DNA of 64,000 bases from Ruminococcus sp. GTDB taxonomy: Bacteria > Bacillota > Clostridia > Oscillospirales > Ruminococcaceae. The notes below the pieces were generated by a model. It was not told the DNA's origin. It worked only from the letters and a program-made list of their open reading frames with translations, and did not search any database. The stretch spans positions 1-64,000 of the forward strand of contig JALELB010000010.1 of assembly GCA_022768805.1 (NCBI GenBank). Direction: 5' to 3'. Each line of letters opens with the position of its first letter. Within the stretch, counting starts at the first letter, position 1. Positions 15,994 through 23,424 of this stretch are shown one piece after another. Made by a program: the position numbers and the translations under genes.

Positions 15994-16976
15994 AACGTGA
16001 GGTTCTCGTATCCAAGGCTTCCGAGCTGCTGAACAACGGCACGGTGGATCGTGTACTGGGCTGGAAGGCCGGAGAATTTGATTATGATATTACCCCCGCC
16101 GTGTTCTATACTGCTGAAGAGCTGGAACGGGACTTTGTCTGGAACGATTTCTGCGGTGCGAATTTTTCCAAATATCTGGTAGCAGAAACGGGCAAATCGG
16201 AAAACAAGCTGCTTGTATTCCTCAAGCCCTGCGATACCTACAGCTTCAATCAGCTGCTGACGGAGCATCGCTTTGACCGGGAAAGGGTTTATGCGGTGGG
16301 CGTTGGCTGCAACGGTATGCTGGACATTTCCAAGCTCCGCAGCAGCGCAGAGGGTATTCTCCATGTCCATACAGAGGATGCAGACAAGGTTGCGGTGGAT
16401 ACCCTGTATGACGGAACCGTAACCCTGGACAGAGCGTCACTGCTGCCGGATCGGTGCGTCAACTGCAAGTCTAAAAAGCATGTTGCCTATGATGAGCTGC
16501 TGGGTGCTGACGGAGAAGTGCTGGACAGCGGAAGATTTGATGAGGTGGAGCGGATCGAGCGCATGACCCCGGATGAACGATTTGCCTTCTGGCAGGGAGA
16601 GCTGTCCCGGTGCATCCGGTGTAATGCCTGCCGTGATGTGTGTCCCGCATGCACCTGTGAAAAGTGTGTGTTTGACAATCCCCAGTCCGGTGTGGAGAAT
16701 AAGGCGGCGGCAACCTCCTTTGAGGAACAGATGTTCCACATTATCCGGGCGTTCCACGTGGCTGGCCGCTGCACGGACTGCGGGGAATGCTCCCGTGTCT
16801 GTCCCCAGCACATTCCGCTGCACCTGCTGAACCGGAAGTTTATCAAGGATATTGACAGCTTCTACGGAGAGTATCAGGCCGGCGCAGAAGTGGGCTCCCG
16901 TGCCCCCATCGTAGACTACCGTACCGACGACCTGGAACCGGGTGAAGCAGTGGAAAGGGGTGGCGAGCATGCGTAA
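15981..16976 (+). CDS. FlxC-like 4Fe-4S protein with FrhB-like N-terminus
   Basis: The 331-residue product has an N-terminal half with LKPCDTYSFNQLL and GVGCNGMLD. This resembles the beta subunit of F420-type dehydrogenases. Two Fe-S regions follow: CIRCNACRDVCPACTCEKC and CTDCGECSRVCPQHIP. The match to Flx complexes rests on domain content and the position between FlxD-like and FlxB-like genes. It probably carries electrons between the NADH-oxidising subunit and HdrA. Which of the two middle subunits equals FlxB or FlxC in other species cannot be settled by eye. Confidence 0.72.
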   Translation: MQEVKREVLVSKASELLNNGTVDRVLGWKAGEFDYDITPAVFYTAEELERDFVWNDFCGANFSKYLVAETGKSENKLLVFLKPCDTYSFNQLLTEHRFDRERVYAVGVGCNGMLDISKLRSSAEGILHVHTEDADKVAVDTLYDGTVTLDRASLLPDRCVNCKSKKHVAYDELLGADGEVLDSGRFDEVERIERMTPDERFAFWQGELSRCIRCNACRDVCPACTCEKCVFDNPQSGVENKAAATSFEEQMFHIIRAFHVAGRCTDCGECSRVCPQHIPLHLLNRKFIKDIDSFYGEYQAGAEVGSRAPIVDYRTDDLEPGEAVERGGEHA

Positions 16977-17994
16977 GATTGCATTGAATCAGCTGGATCA
17001 GCTGTTTGCGGAAATTGCCGCTTCCAGAAAGCTGTATCTGCCGGTGGATACCAAGGCAGGGGCAAAGTTTGAGCCCTGGCAGCAGGGAACAGTCCTGTCC
17101 GATGCCCTGAACACCGTGAGAAGCGCCAAGGATTTCTTCTTCCCCCAGACCGAGAACCTGATGGATTTCAAGGTGGAGGGCAAGAACATCGAAGTCATCG
17201 ACACCCGCAGCGAGTGTGAGGATTTTGTCCTGTTCGGCGTGCGTGCATGCGACGTTAAGAGCTTTGAGGTGCTGGACAGAGTATTCCTTGCGGAGCCGGT
17301 GGATACCTACTACAAAAACCGCCGGGAGCACGGCGTGATTATGTCCCTGGCCTGCACCAGACCCCAGGAGACCTGCTTCTGCGGCACCTTCGGCATTGAT
17401 GCCACGGAGCCGGAAGGGGATGTTGTCTGCTATAAGACGGAGGACGCCCTGTATCTGGACGCCAGGACAGAAAAGGGAAGTGCATTGCTGGAGAGCCTCG
17501 GCTGCTTGACCGAGGAGGGGGACTGGGCTGCCGTGGATGCCCAGAAGGCAAAGACCCGGGAGTATCTGGCGAAGCTGCCTCTGGCGGATCTGAAGACCGA
17601 TGGCTTCGGCGCAGGCACCACCAGCAAGTTCTTTGATGCGCCGGAGTGGAAGGAGCTTTCCGCTACCTGTCTGGGCTGCGGCACCTGTACCTTTGTGTGC
17701 CCCACCTGTCAGTGCTATGACATCAGGGATTTCAACACAGGCCACGGGGTAAAGCGGTTCCGCTGCTGGGATTCCTGCATGTATTCGGACTTTACCAAAA
17801 TGTCTGCCGGTCAGCCCAGACTGACCCAGCTGGAGCGCTTCCGTCAGCGCTTTATGCATAAACTGGTCTATTACCCCACCAACAATGACGGGCTGTTCTC
17901 CTGCGTGGGCTGCGGCCGCTGTCTGGCAAAATGCCCGATTCAGATGAACATTGTGAAGGTGATGAAGAAGTTAGGAGGCAGCGCCAATGACTGA
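16969..17994 (+). CDS. FlxB-like 4Fe-4S protein (sulfite reductase A/sulfhydrogenase beta type)
   Basis: The 341-residue product has the family motifs VLFGVRACDVKSFEVLDRVF and CFCGTFGIDA. Two ferredoxin-type sites follow at the C-terminus: CLGCGTCTFVCPTCQC and CVGCGRCLAKCPIQM. Relatives are FlxB, the beta subunit of sulfhydrogenases and AsrA. These pair with an AsrB/HydG-type FAD-NAD subunit, exactly what follows here with an 8-nt overlap. The ATG at 16969 is preferred because of its AAGGGG site; an upstream in-frame start at 16942 lies deep inside the previous gene. Confidence 0.8.
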   Translation: MRKIALNQLDQLFAEIAASRKLYLPVDTKAGAKFEPWQQGTVLSDALNTVRSAKDFFFPQTENLMDFKVEGKNIEVIDTRSECEDFVLFGVRACDVKSFEVLDRVFLAEPVDTYYKNRREHGVIMSLACTRPQETCFCGTFGIDATEPEGDVVCYKTEDALYLDARTEKGSALLESLGCLTEEGDWAAVDAQKAKTREYLAKLPLADLKTDGFGAGTTSKFFDAPEWKELSATCLGCGTCTFVCPTCQCYDIRDFNTGHGVKRFRCWDSCMYSDFTKMSAGQPRLTQLERFRQRFMHKLVYYPTNNDGLFSCVGCGRCLAKCPIQMNIVKVMKKLGGSAND

Positions 17995-18820
17995 TATCAA
18001 GGAGCCCCTTATTCCTGTAGTGGGCGTTGTGACCGATATCCGGATCGACACACCGGATGTCAAGACCTTCCGGGTGGTAACACCGGAGGGAAAAAAGGCC
18101 TTTGACCACAAGCCGGGACAGTGTGCAATGCTGTCCATTCCCGGGGTGGGGGAGGCGATGTTCTCTATCACCTCTTCTCCCACCAATACGGAGTTTATGG
18201 AGTTTTCCATCAAAAAATGCGGCTGTGTCACCGAATGGCTCCATTCCATGGAGGTGGGACAGCAGATCACCATCCGGGGACCCTACGGCAGACCCTTTCC
18301 GGTGGATACGGAATTTGCCGGGCATGATATGCTGTTCATCGCCGGCGGTATCGGCCTGGCCCCTCTGCGCTCCGTCATCAACTACTGCCGCCATTACCGT
18401 GACCGGTATGGTAAGATTGACATTGTCTACGGCTCCCGCAGCATGCAGGATCTGGTGGACTACCGGGAGATTATTGACGAGTGGACTAAGGACACAGGCG
18501 TGAATGTATATCTGACCATTGACCGGGAGCAGCCCGAGTGGGACGGCCATGTGGGCTTTGTACCCAGCTATGTGAAGGATCTGGGCTTTTCCACCGACAA
18601 GATTGCCGTTCTCTGCGGTCCCCCCATCATGATCAAGTTTACCCTGGCAGGTCTGCAGGAGCTGGGCTTTGACAAGACCCAGGTTTATACCACCATGGAG
18701 CTGCGTATGAAGTGCGGCATCGGCAAGTGTGGACGATGCAACATCGGCGCCAAGTATGTCTGCAAGGACGGGCCCGTATTCCGGTGCGATGAAATTGACG
18801 AGCTGCCGGATGAATACTAA
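17987..18820 (+). CDS. FlxA-like NAD(P)H-oxidising FAD/[2Fe-2S] subunit
   Basis: The 277-residue product belongs to the ferredoxin-NADP reductase/PyrK/AsrB superfamily. It has an FAD domain (FDHKPGQCAMLSIPG), the nucleotide-binding segment FIAGGIGLAPLRSVI and CGPPIMI. The C-terminal Cys set CGIGKCGRCNIG plus a later Cys fits a [2Fe-2S] cluster. It should be the entry point for NADH electrons into the Hdr complex. A preference for NADH over NADPH is assumed from Flx precedents and is not visible here. Confidence 0.85.
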   Translation: MTDIKEPLIPVVGVVTDIRIDTPDVKTFRVVTPEGKKAFDHKPGQCAMLSIPGVGEAMFSITSSPTNTEFMEFSIKKCGCVTEWLHSMEVGQQITIRGPYGRPFPVDTEFAGHDMLFIAGGIGLAPLRSVINYCRHYRDRYGKIDIVYGSRSMQDLVDYREIIDEWTKDTGVNVYLTIDREQPEWDGHVGFVPSYVKDLGFSTDKIAVLCGPPIMIKFTLAGLQELGFDKTQVYTTMELRMKCGIGKCGRCNIGAKYVCKDGPVFRCDEIDELPDEY

Positions 18821-18837
18821 TCAGGAGGAACATTGCA

Positions 18838-19512
18838 ATGGAGAATATGGTGAATATTTACCTGTTCGGTAAGCAGTACAGCGTTCCGGACAATCTGACC
18901 ATCATGCGTGCCATGGAATATGCCGGCTATCAGCTGGTACGGGGCTGCGGCTGCCGGAACGGCTTCTGCGGCGCATGCGCCACCATCTACCGCATCAAGG
19001 GAGACCGGGAGCTGAAAACCTGTCTTGCCTGCCAGACCAAGGTGGAGAATGATATGTATGTGGCAACCCTGCCCTTTTTCCCGTTGGTGAAGCAGGTATA
19101 TGATATCGAACAGATCAAGCCCACTGAGCAGATCATGATGCAGCTGTATCCGGAGATTTACGCCTGCGTGGGCTGCAACGCCTGCACCAAGAGCTGTACC
19201 CAGGGTCTGAACGTGATGCAGTACATTGCCTATGCGCAGCGGGGAGAATTCGACAAGTGTGCCGAGGAATCCTTTGACTGCGTCATGTGCGGCGTATGCT
19301 CCTCCCGATGCCCTGCCGGGATCTCCCATCCCCAGGTAGCCATGCTGGCACGCCGGCTGAACGGCAAGTACCTGGCCCCCAGGAGTCAGCATCTTGAGGA
19401 TCGGATCCGGGAAATCAAGGACGGAACCTTCACGGAGCTGATCGAAGCGCTGATGCAGAAGCCCATTGAGGAAATCAAAGAGCTTTACAACAACCGTGAG
19501 ATTGAAAAGTAA
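18838..19512 (+). CDS. Fumarate reductase iron-sulfur subunit, TfrB N-terminal-like
   Basis: The 224-residue product has a plant-type [2Fe-2S] region (Cys 37, 39, 44, 47, then 62 and 65). Two [4Fe-4S] sites follow, with Cys at 110, 113, 116, 120 and 148, 151, 154, 158. Classical FrdB/SdhB carries one [2Fe-2S], one [4Fe-4S] and one [3Fe-4S]. Two full four-Cys sites are instead typical of thiol:fumarate reductase TfrB and of HdrC. The CCG half of TfrB is absent and is encoded as the separate hdrB. The gene is 12 nt before the flavoprotein, so the two are likely partners. Confidence 0.83.
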   Translation: MENMVNIYLFGKQYSVPDNLTIMRAMEYAGYQLVRGCGCRNGFCGACATIYRIKGDRELKTCLACQTKVENDMYVATLPFFPLVKQVYDIEQIKPTEQIMMQLYPEIYACVGCNACTKSCTQGLNVMQYIAYAQRGEFDKCAEESFDCVMCGVCSSRCPAGISHPQVAMLARRLNGKYLAPRSQHLEDRIREIKDGTFTELIEALMQKPIEEIKELYNNREIEK

Positions 19513-19524
19513 GGGGGCGCTGAT

Positions 19525-21120
19525 ATGTATTCAGAGAAATTTCAGGAATCGCTGAAGGCAGTGGAAGCTGCAAGAGAAGCGAATATTGCATATGAGCCGG
19601 CACGCATGACCGCACAGGAGAAGGAGGATTTGCTGGCGGCTTACCATCCGGATTACAAGAAGAGCGAGTTTGCCACTTTGCAGATCGGCCCCAACAAGGG
19701 GGAAGCGGTTCCCCATGAGCTGTGCGAAATGCTTCAGGCACACAGCCGGATCCAGGCAACGGATGTGGATCTGGGCAACGTCAAGTATGACGTGGATGTG
19801 CTGATTATCGGCGGCGGCGCAGGGGCTTCTGCTGCCATCGAGGCGGATAACGCCGGGGCAAAGGCGATGATCGTCACCAAGCTGCGGATCGGCGACGCCA
19901 ATACCATGATGGCGGAGGGGGGCATTCAGGCTGCCGACAAGCCCAATGACTCTCCTGCAATCCATTTTGTGGACGCATTCGGCGGCGGTCACTATGCGGC
20001 AAAGCGGGAGCTGCTGGCAAAGCTGGTGTGTGATGCGCCGGATGCCATCCAGTGGCTCAATGACCTGGGCGTGGAATTTGACAAGGCGCCGGACGGCACC
20101 ATGATTACCACCCACGGGGGCGGTACCTCCAGAAAGAGAATGCACGCGGCAAAGGATTATTCCGGTGCTGAAATCATGCGTACCCTGCGGGATGAGGTGC
20201 TGAACCGGGGCATTCCGGTGGTGGACTTTACCGCAGCCATTGAGCTGATCCTGGACGAAAACGGCAGGGCTGCCGGGGCTGTGCTGATGAATATGGAAAC
20301 CAAGGAGCTGATGGTGGCACGGGCAAAGACCGTTATCATTGCCACCGGCGGCGCAGGCCGGATGCATTACCAGGGCTTTCCCACCTCCAACCACTACGGC
20401 GCAACAGCGGACGGTCTGGTGCTGGGCTACCGTGTTGGTGCAAAGCTGCTGTATGCGGAGACTTTGCAGTATCACCCCACCGGTGCCGCATTCCCCCAGC
20501 AGATTTTCGGCGCACTGGTTACCGAAAAGGTTCGCTCCCTGGGCGCAAAGCTGGTGAACCGGGACGGCAAGGTGTTCATGCATCCCCTGGAGACCCGTGA
20601 CGTGGCGGCAGCCTCCATTATCCGGGAGTGCTCCGACCATGCAGAGGGTGTTGACACCGGCAGCGGCCTGGCGGTCTGGCTGGATACACCCATGATCGAG
20701 AAGATCGGGGGAGAGGGTACCATCGAAAAGCGTATCCCTGCCATGATGCGTATGTTTGCCAGCTACGGCATTGACATCCGCAAGGAGCCGATCCTGGTTT
20801 ATCCCACCCTGCATTACCAGAACGGCGGTCTGGACATCAACGTAAACGGCATGACCACCAATGTGGAGAATCTGTTTGTAGCCGGTGAGGCTGTAGGCGG
20901 TATCCACGGCAAGAACCGGCTGATGGGCAACTCCCTGCTGGATATTATCGTATTCGGCCGCAGCGCCGGACAGAATGCAGCAGCCGCTGCAAAGCATACC
21001 ACTGTCGGCAAGCTGACCCTGGAGCATATTGCAAAGTTTGACGCTGAACGGGAAGCCGCGGGCATCAGCACCGAGGCTGTTTCTCCCAAGCTCCTGCCGG
21101 ATTACCGTTATCAAAAATAA
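19525..21120 (+). CDS. Soluble fumarate reductase flavoprotein subunit
   Basis: The 531-residue product belongs to the FrdA/SdhA superfamily, with the FAD loop IIGGGAGASAA (about 95-103). The catalytic residues are in place: His317 (QYHPTG), Arg337 (TEKVRS), His430 (PTLHYQNGG) and Arg465 (HGKNRLMGNS). The position that holds the covalent FAD histidine in SdhA/FrdA is Asn126 (DANTMMAEGG), so FAD should be bound non-covalently. There is an N-terminal extension of about 85 residues before the FAD loop. No cytochrome b anchor genes follow. L-aspartate oxidase is related but does not fit the operon. Direction towards succinate is inferred from context. Confidence 0.85.
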   Translation: MYSEKFQESLKAVEAAREANIAYEPARMTAQEKEDLLAAYHPDYKKSEFATLQIGPNKGEAVPHELCEMLQAHSRIQATDVDLGNVKYDVDVLIIGGGAGASAAIEADNAGAKAMIVTKLRIGDANTMMAEGGIQAADKPNDSPAIHFVDAFGGGHYAAKRELLAKLVCDAPDAIQWLNDLGVEFDKAPDGTMITTHGGGTSRKRMHAAKDYSGAEIMRTLRDEVLNRGIPVVDFTAAIELILDENGRAAGAVLMNMETKELMVARAKTVIIATGGAGRMHYQGFPTSNHYGATADGLVLGYRVGAKLLYAETLQYHPTGAAFPQQIFGALVTEKVRSLGAKLVNRDGKVFMHPLETRDVAAASIIRECSDHAEGVDTGSGLAVWLDTPMIEKIGGEGTIEKRIPAMMRMFASYGIDIRKEPILVYPTLHYQNGGLDINVNGMTTNVENLFVAGEAVGGIHGKNRLMGNSLLDIIVFGRSAGQNAAAAAKHTTVGKLTLEHIAKFDAEREAAGISTEAVSPKLLPDYRYQK

Positions 21121-21139
21121 GAAAAGGTCGTAATAGTTT

Positions 21140-21484
21140 ATGAATACAGCTATGATTTCTGATCTGCTTGAGGCACTGACCATCTTCTGCTTTGGTCTCT
21201 CCTGGCCGATCTCCATCCGCAAGTCCATCATCTCCCGCACCGCAAAGGGGAAGAGCCTGTTTTTTGAAGTGTTTTTGCTGATCGGCTATGCCTGCGGTAT
21301 TGCAAGAAAGTTTATTCTGCTGGACGCCGGCAGCGAGGGCTTCCTGTTCTTCCTGAGCTTCTTCTTCTATGTGCTGAACTTTATTGAAATATCCATTGAC
21401 GTTGGGCTCTATTTCCGCAACAAGAAGCTGGATGAGGCTGCTGATCTGGCGGCTGCCAAGCAGGCACAAGAGGCAGGAAAATGA
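21140..21484 (+). CDS. Three-helix membrane protein, PQ-loop/SemiSWEET-like, function unknown
   Basis: The 114-residue product has three hydrophobic segments (about 8-26, 41-61, 67-92) and a charged C-terminal tail rich in Ala, Lys and Glu. The segment LSWPISIRKSIISRTAKGKSL resembles the Pro-containing first helix and cytosolic loop of PQ-loop (SemiSWEET-type) proteins. It sits 19 nt after the fumarate reductase flavoprotein and overlaps the next gene by 4 nt (ATGA). It might anchor the soluble reductase, or carry a dicarboxylate. Neither can be shown from sequence. Confidence 0.6.
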   Translation: MNTAMISDLLEALTIFCFGLSWPISIRKSIISRTAKGKSLFFEVFLLIGYACGIARKFILLDAGSEGFLFFLSFFFYVLNFIEISIDVGLYFRNKKLDEAADLAAAKQAQEAGK

Positions 21485-21720
21485 AGGTCACCGTTTGTAT
21501 TGGTTCTTCCTGTCACATCAAGGGCTCCCGCCAGGTGGCGGAGCAGCTGAAAAAGCTGGTGGATGAGCACAAGCTGGAGGATCGTGTGGAGCTGACCGGA
21601 ACCTTTTGCATGGGAAAATGCCAGCAGGGCGTGTGCGTGACACTGAATGATGCGTTTTATTCTGTTACGCCGGATACTGCCGCCGCATTTTTTCAGGAGC
21701 ATATTCTGCATAAAGCCTGA
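21481..21720 (+). CDS. Thioredoxin-like [2Fe-2S] ferredoxin (NuoE C-terminal type)
   Basis: The 79-residue product has four Cys in the NuoE/TRX-ferredoxin pattern: Cys6 and Cys11 (CIGSSC) and a later pair in FCMGKC. It should bind a [2Fe-2S] cluster and carry electrons. It lies between the fumarate reductase genes and the hydrogenase. Translation is probably coupled to the membrane protein through the ATGA overlap. It may be the small partner of the hydrogenase, or link it to the Flx-Hdr module. Confidence 0.82.
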   Translation: MKVTVCIGSSCHIKGSRQVAEQLKKLVDEHKLEDRVELTGTFCMGKCQQGVCVTLNDAFYSVTPDTAAAFFQEHILHKA

Positions 21721-21761
21721 GCAGACTGAACAGGTTCCGTTATTTCTGAGGGAGGATAACT

Positions 21762-23189
21762 ATGCGTAAATTTGATACCAAGGTGCAGCATCTGAAGTAC
21801 AAGGTTCTTCGGGAAGTTGCCAAGCAGGCCTGGAATGACACACTTCTGGACAATCTGCTGGATATTCCGAAAATTATTGTGCCCGGCAATACCCCTACCA
21901 TGCGCTGCTGTGTGTACAAGGAGCGTGCGATTCTGGGGGAGCGGGTAAAGATGGCTATGGGCGGCGATGAGGACAATCCGAATGTCATCCAGGTCATTGA
22001 AATCGCCTGCGATGAATGTCCCATGGGCGGTTATGAGGTCACCAACGCCTGCCGGGGATGCCTGGCTCACAGATGCGAGGATGTATGCCGGTTCGGCGCC
22101 ATCACCTTCGATTATCAGCATGTGGCGCATATTGACAAGTCCAAATGCAAAAACTGCGGCGCCTGCGCCAAGGTGTGCCCCTACACTGCCATCAACTGCC
22201 GGAGACGCCCCTGTGAAAATGCCTGCAAGATCAAGGCGCTGCATATGAACGAAAACAAAGCGGCTGCCATTGACAATGACAAGTGTATTTCCTGCGGTGC
22301 CTGTGTATATCAGTGCCCCTTTGGCGCCATTACGGATAAATCCTATATTCTCAACGTTATCGACATCCTGAAGAAAAGCGATCACAACAAAAACTACAAG
22401 GTATTTGCAGTGGTGGCTCCCTCCATTTCCAGTCAGTTTACCTATGCAAAGCTGGGACAGGTCATAACCGGGCTCAAGGAGCTGGGCTTCCACACGGTAG
22501 TAGAAGCGGCACTGGGTGCGGATATGGTGGCAGACGCAGAATGCAAAGAACTTGCGGAAAAAGGCTTTCTCACCAGCTCCTGCTGTCCTGCATTTGTCAG
22601 CTATATTGAAAAATCCTTCCCCCAGCTGCTCCCGTATGTATCCCACAATCTTTCCCCTATGGCGGCAATCTCCAAATATCTCAAGGAGCACGAGGACACA
22701 CCCTGCAAGGTGGTGTTTATCGGCCCCTGTACCGCAAAAAAAGCGGAGGTGCGCAAGGAATCCGTCAGACCCTATGTGGATGAGGCTATGACCTTTGAGG
22801 AGCTTCAGGCGCTGTTTGACAGCCGGGATATTGATATTACCCAGCTGCCGGAGGGTGTGCTGGACAATGCCTCCTACTTTGGCAGGATCTTTGCCCGGTG
22901 CGGCGGTCTTTCTGATGCAGTAGCAGAAGGCCTGAAGGAAAACGGGATTACTGATTTTGAACTGAAGGCATGCTCCTGCGATGGCATTGAAGAGTGCCGG
23001 CTTGCCCTGTTGAAGAAAAAAAGCAACCGGCTGGATGCGAATTTCATTGAGGGTATGGCCTGCGTCGGCGGATGCATCGGCGGTGCCGGCTGTCTCACCC
23101 ACGGGGAAAAGAACCGCACTGAGGTGGACAAGTACGGACAGGAGGCAATGGAAAAAACAATCCGGGATGCCATTTCTATGCTGAAATAA
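21762..23189 (+). CDS. [FeFe] hydrogenase, group B-like
   Basis: The 475-residue product has an N-terminal multi-cluster region (Cys-rich from about 49 to 185, including CKNCGACAKVCP and CISCGACVYQCP). An H-cluster domain follows. Its three loops are TSSCCPAF (271-278), GPCTAKKAE (321-329) and EGMACVGGCIGG (430-441). The expected H-cluster ligands are Cys275, Cys323, Cys434 and Cys438; Cys274 matches the proton-transfer Cys. The loops fit group B, not the classic group A enzymes that have PGW and MPC. Group B enzymes are little characterised. Here it could make H2 from ferredoxin or take up H2 for fumarate reduction. Confidence 0.87.
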   Translation: MRKFDTKVQHLKYKVLREVAKQAWNDTLLDNLLDIPKIIVPGNTPTMRCCVYKERAILGERVKMAMGGDEDNPNVIQVIEIACDECPMGGYEVTNACRGCLAHRCEDVCRFGAITFDYQHVAHIDKSKCKNCGACAKVCPYTAINCRRRPCENACKIKALHMNENKAAAIDNDKCISCGACVYQCPFGAITDKSYILNVIDILKKSDHNKNYKVFAVVAPSISSQFTYAKLGQVITGLKELGFHTVVEAALGADMVADAECKELAEKGFLTSSCCPAFVSYIEKSFPQLLPYVSHNLSPMAAISKYLKEHEDTPCKVVFIGPCTAKKAEVRKESVRPYVDEAMTFEELQALFDSRDIDITQLPEGVLDNASYFGRIFARCGGLSDAVAEGLKENGITDFELKACSCDGIEECRLALLKKKSNRLDANFIEGMACVGGCIGGAGCLTHGEKNRTEVDKYGQEAMEKTIRDAISMLK

Positions 23190-23193
23190 ATAA

Positions 23194-23228
23194 AGGTAAT
23201 ACTGCACAAGCTCTGTGCGGGATTATCT
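23194..23228. repeat. Palindromic repeat, copy 2
   Basis: The left arm AGGTAATACTGCACA and the right arm TGTGCGGGATTATCT are imperfect inverted copies around a short loop. It lies just past the hydrogenase stop and before the operon terminator. It shares its arm with the copy at 49685. Confidence 0.55.
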
Positions 23229-23230
23229 AA

Positions 23231-23260
23231 AAAAGCGTACAGGTTAAACTGTACGCTTTT
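23231..23260 (+). terminator. Terminator of the fumarate-reduction operon
   Basis: A perfect 12-bp stem (AAAAGCGTACAG / CTGTACGCTTTT) has a 6-nt loop and ends in T. It is the first strong terminator after the promoter at 9936. Confidence 0.85.
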
Positions 23261-23263
23261 TAC

Positions 23264-23292
23264 TTGACACCCGGCTGTGCAGGGCGTATAAT
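23264..23292 (+). promoter_or_regulatory. Sigma-A promoter of the acetyltransferase gene
   Basis: A perfect TTGACA (23264-23269), a 17-nt spacer and a perfect TATAAT (23287-23292). The leader to the start codon is about 125 nt and contains a repeat element. Confidence 0.85.
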
Positions 23293-23301
23293 ACATGTGT
23301 T

Positions 23302-23402
23302 AAGGTGTCACCGCACAAAGCCTGTCCGAGGGCATTGCGCAGCAGTTGCTGACGGAAACTTTTTCTGCGCGCCTGCCGTACAAACCCGTGTGGTGCTGCC
23401 TT
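23302..23402. repeat. MITE-like 100-nt element with terminal inverted repeats (repeat copy 3)
   Basis: The ends AAGGTGTCACCGCAC and GTGTGGTGCTGCCTT are imperfect inverted repeats (about 11 of 15 positions). The left arm shares CACCGCACA with the repeats at 5186 and 49685. The element fills most of the 5' leader of the acetyltransferase mRNA. No coding sequence is visible in it. Confidence 0.45.
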
Positions 23403-23424
23403 GAATGAACAGGGGGAATGGATT

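Noticed and set aside
19525..21120. Flavoprotein as L-aspartate oxidase (nadB)
   Set aside because: NadB shares the fold, but no nadA or nadC is near, and the gene is packed with a fumarate reductase Fe-S subunit, fumarase and malate dehydrogenase-like gene.
23194..23228. GTAATACNGCAC sequence as a 16S rRNA fragment
   Set aside because: The motif is short, forms a palindrome and recurs at other intergenic sites, with no flanking rRNA similarity visible.
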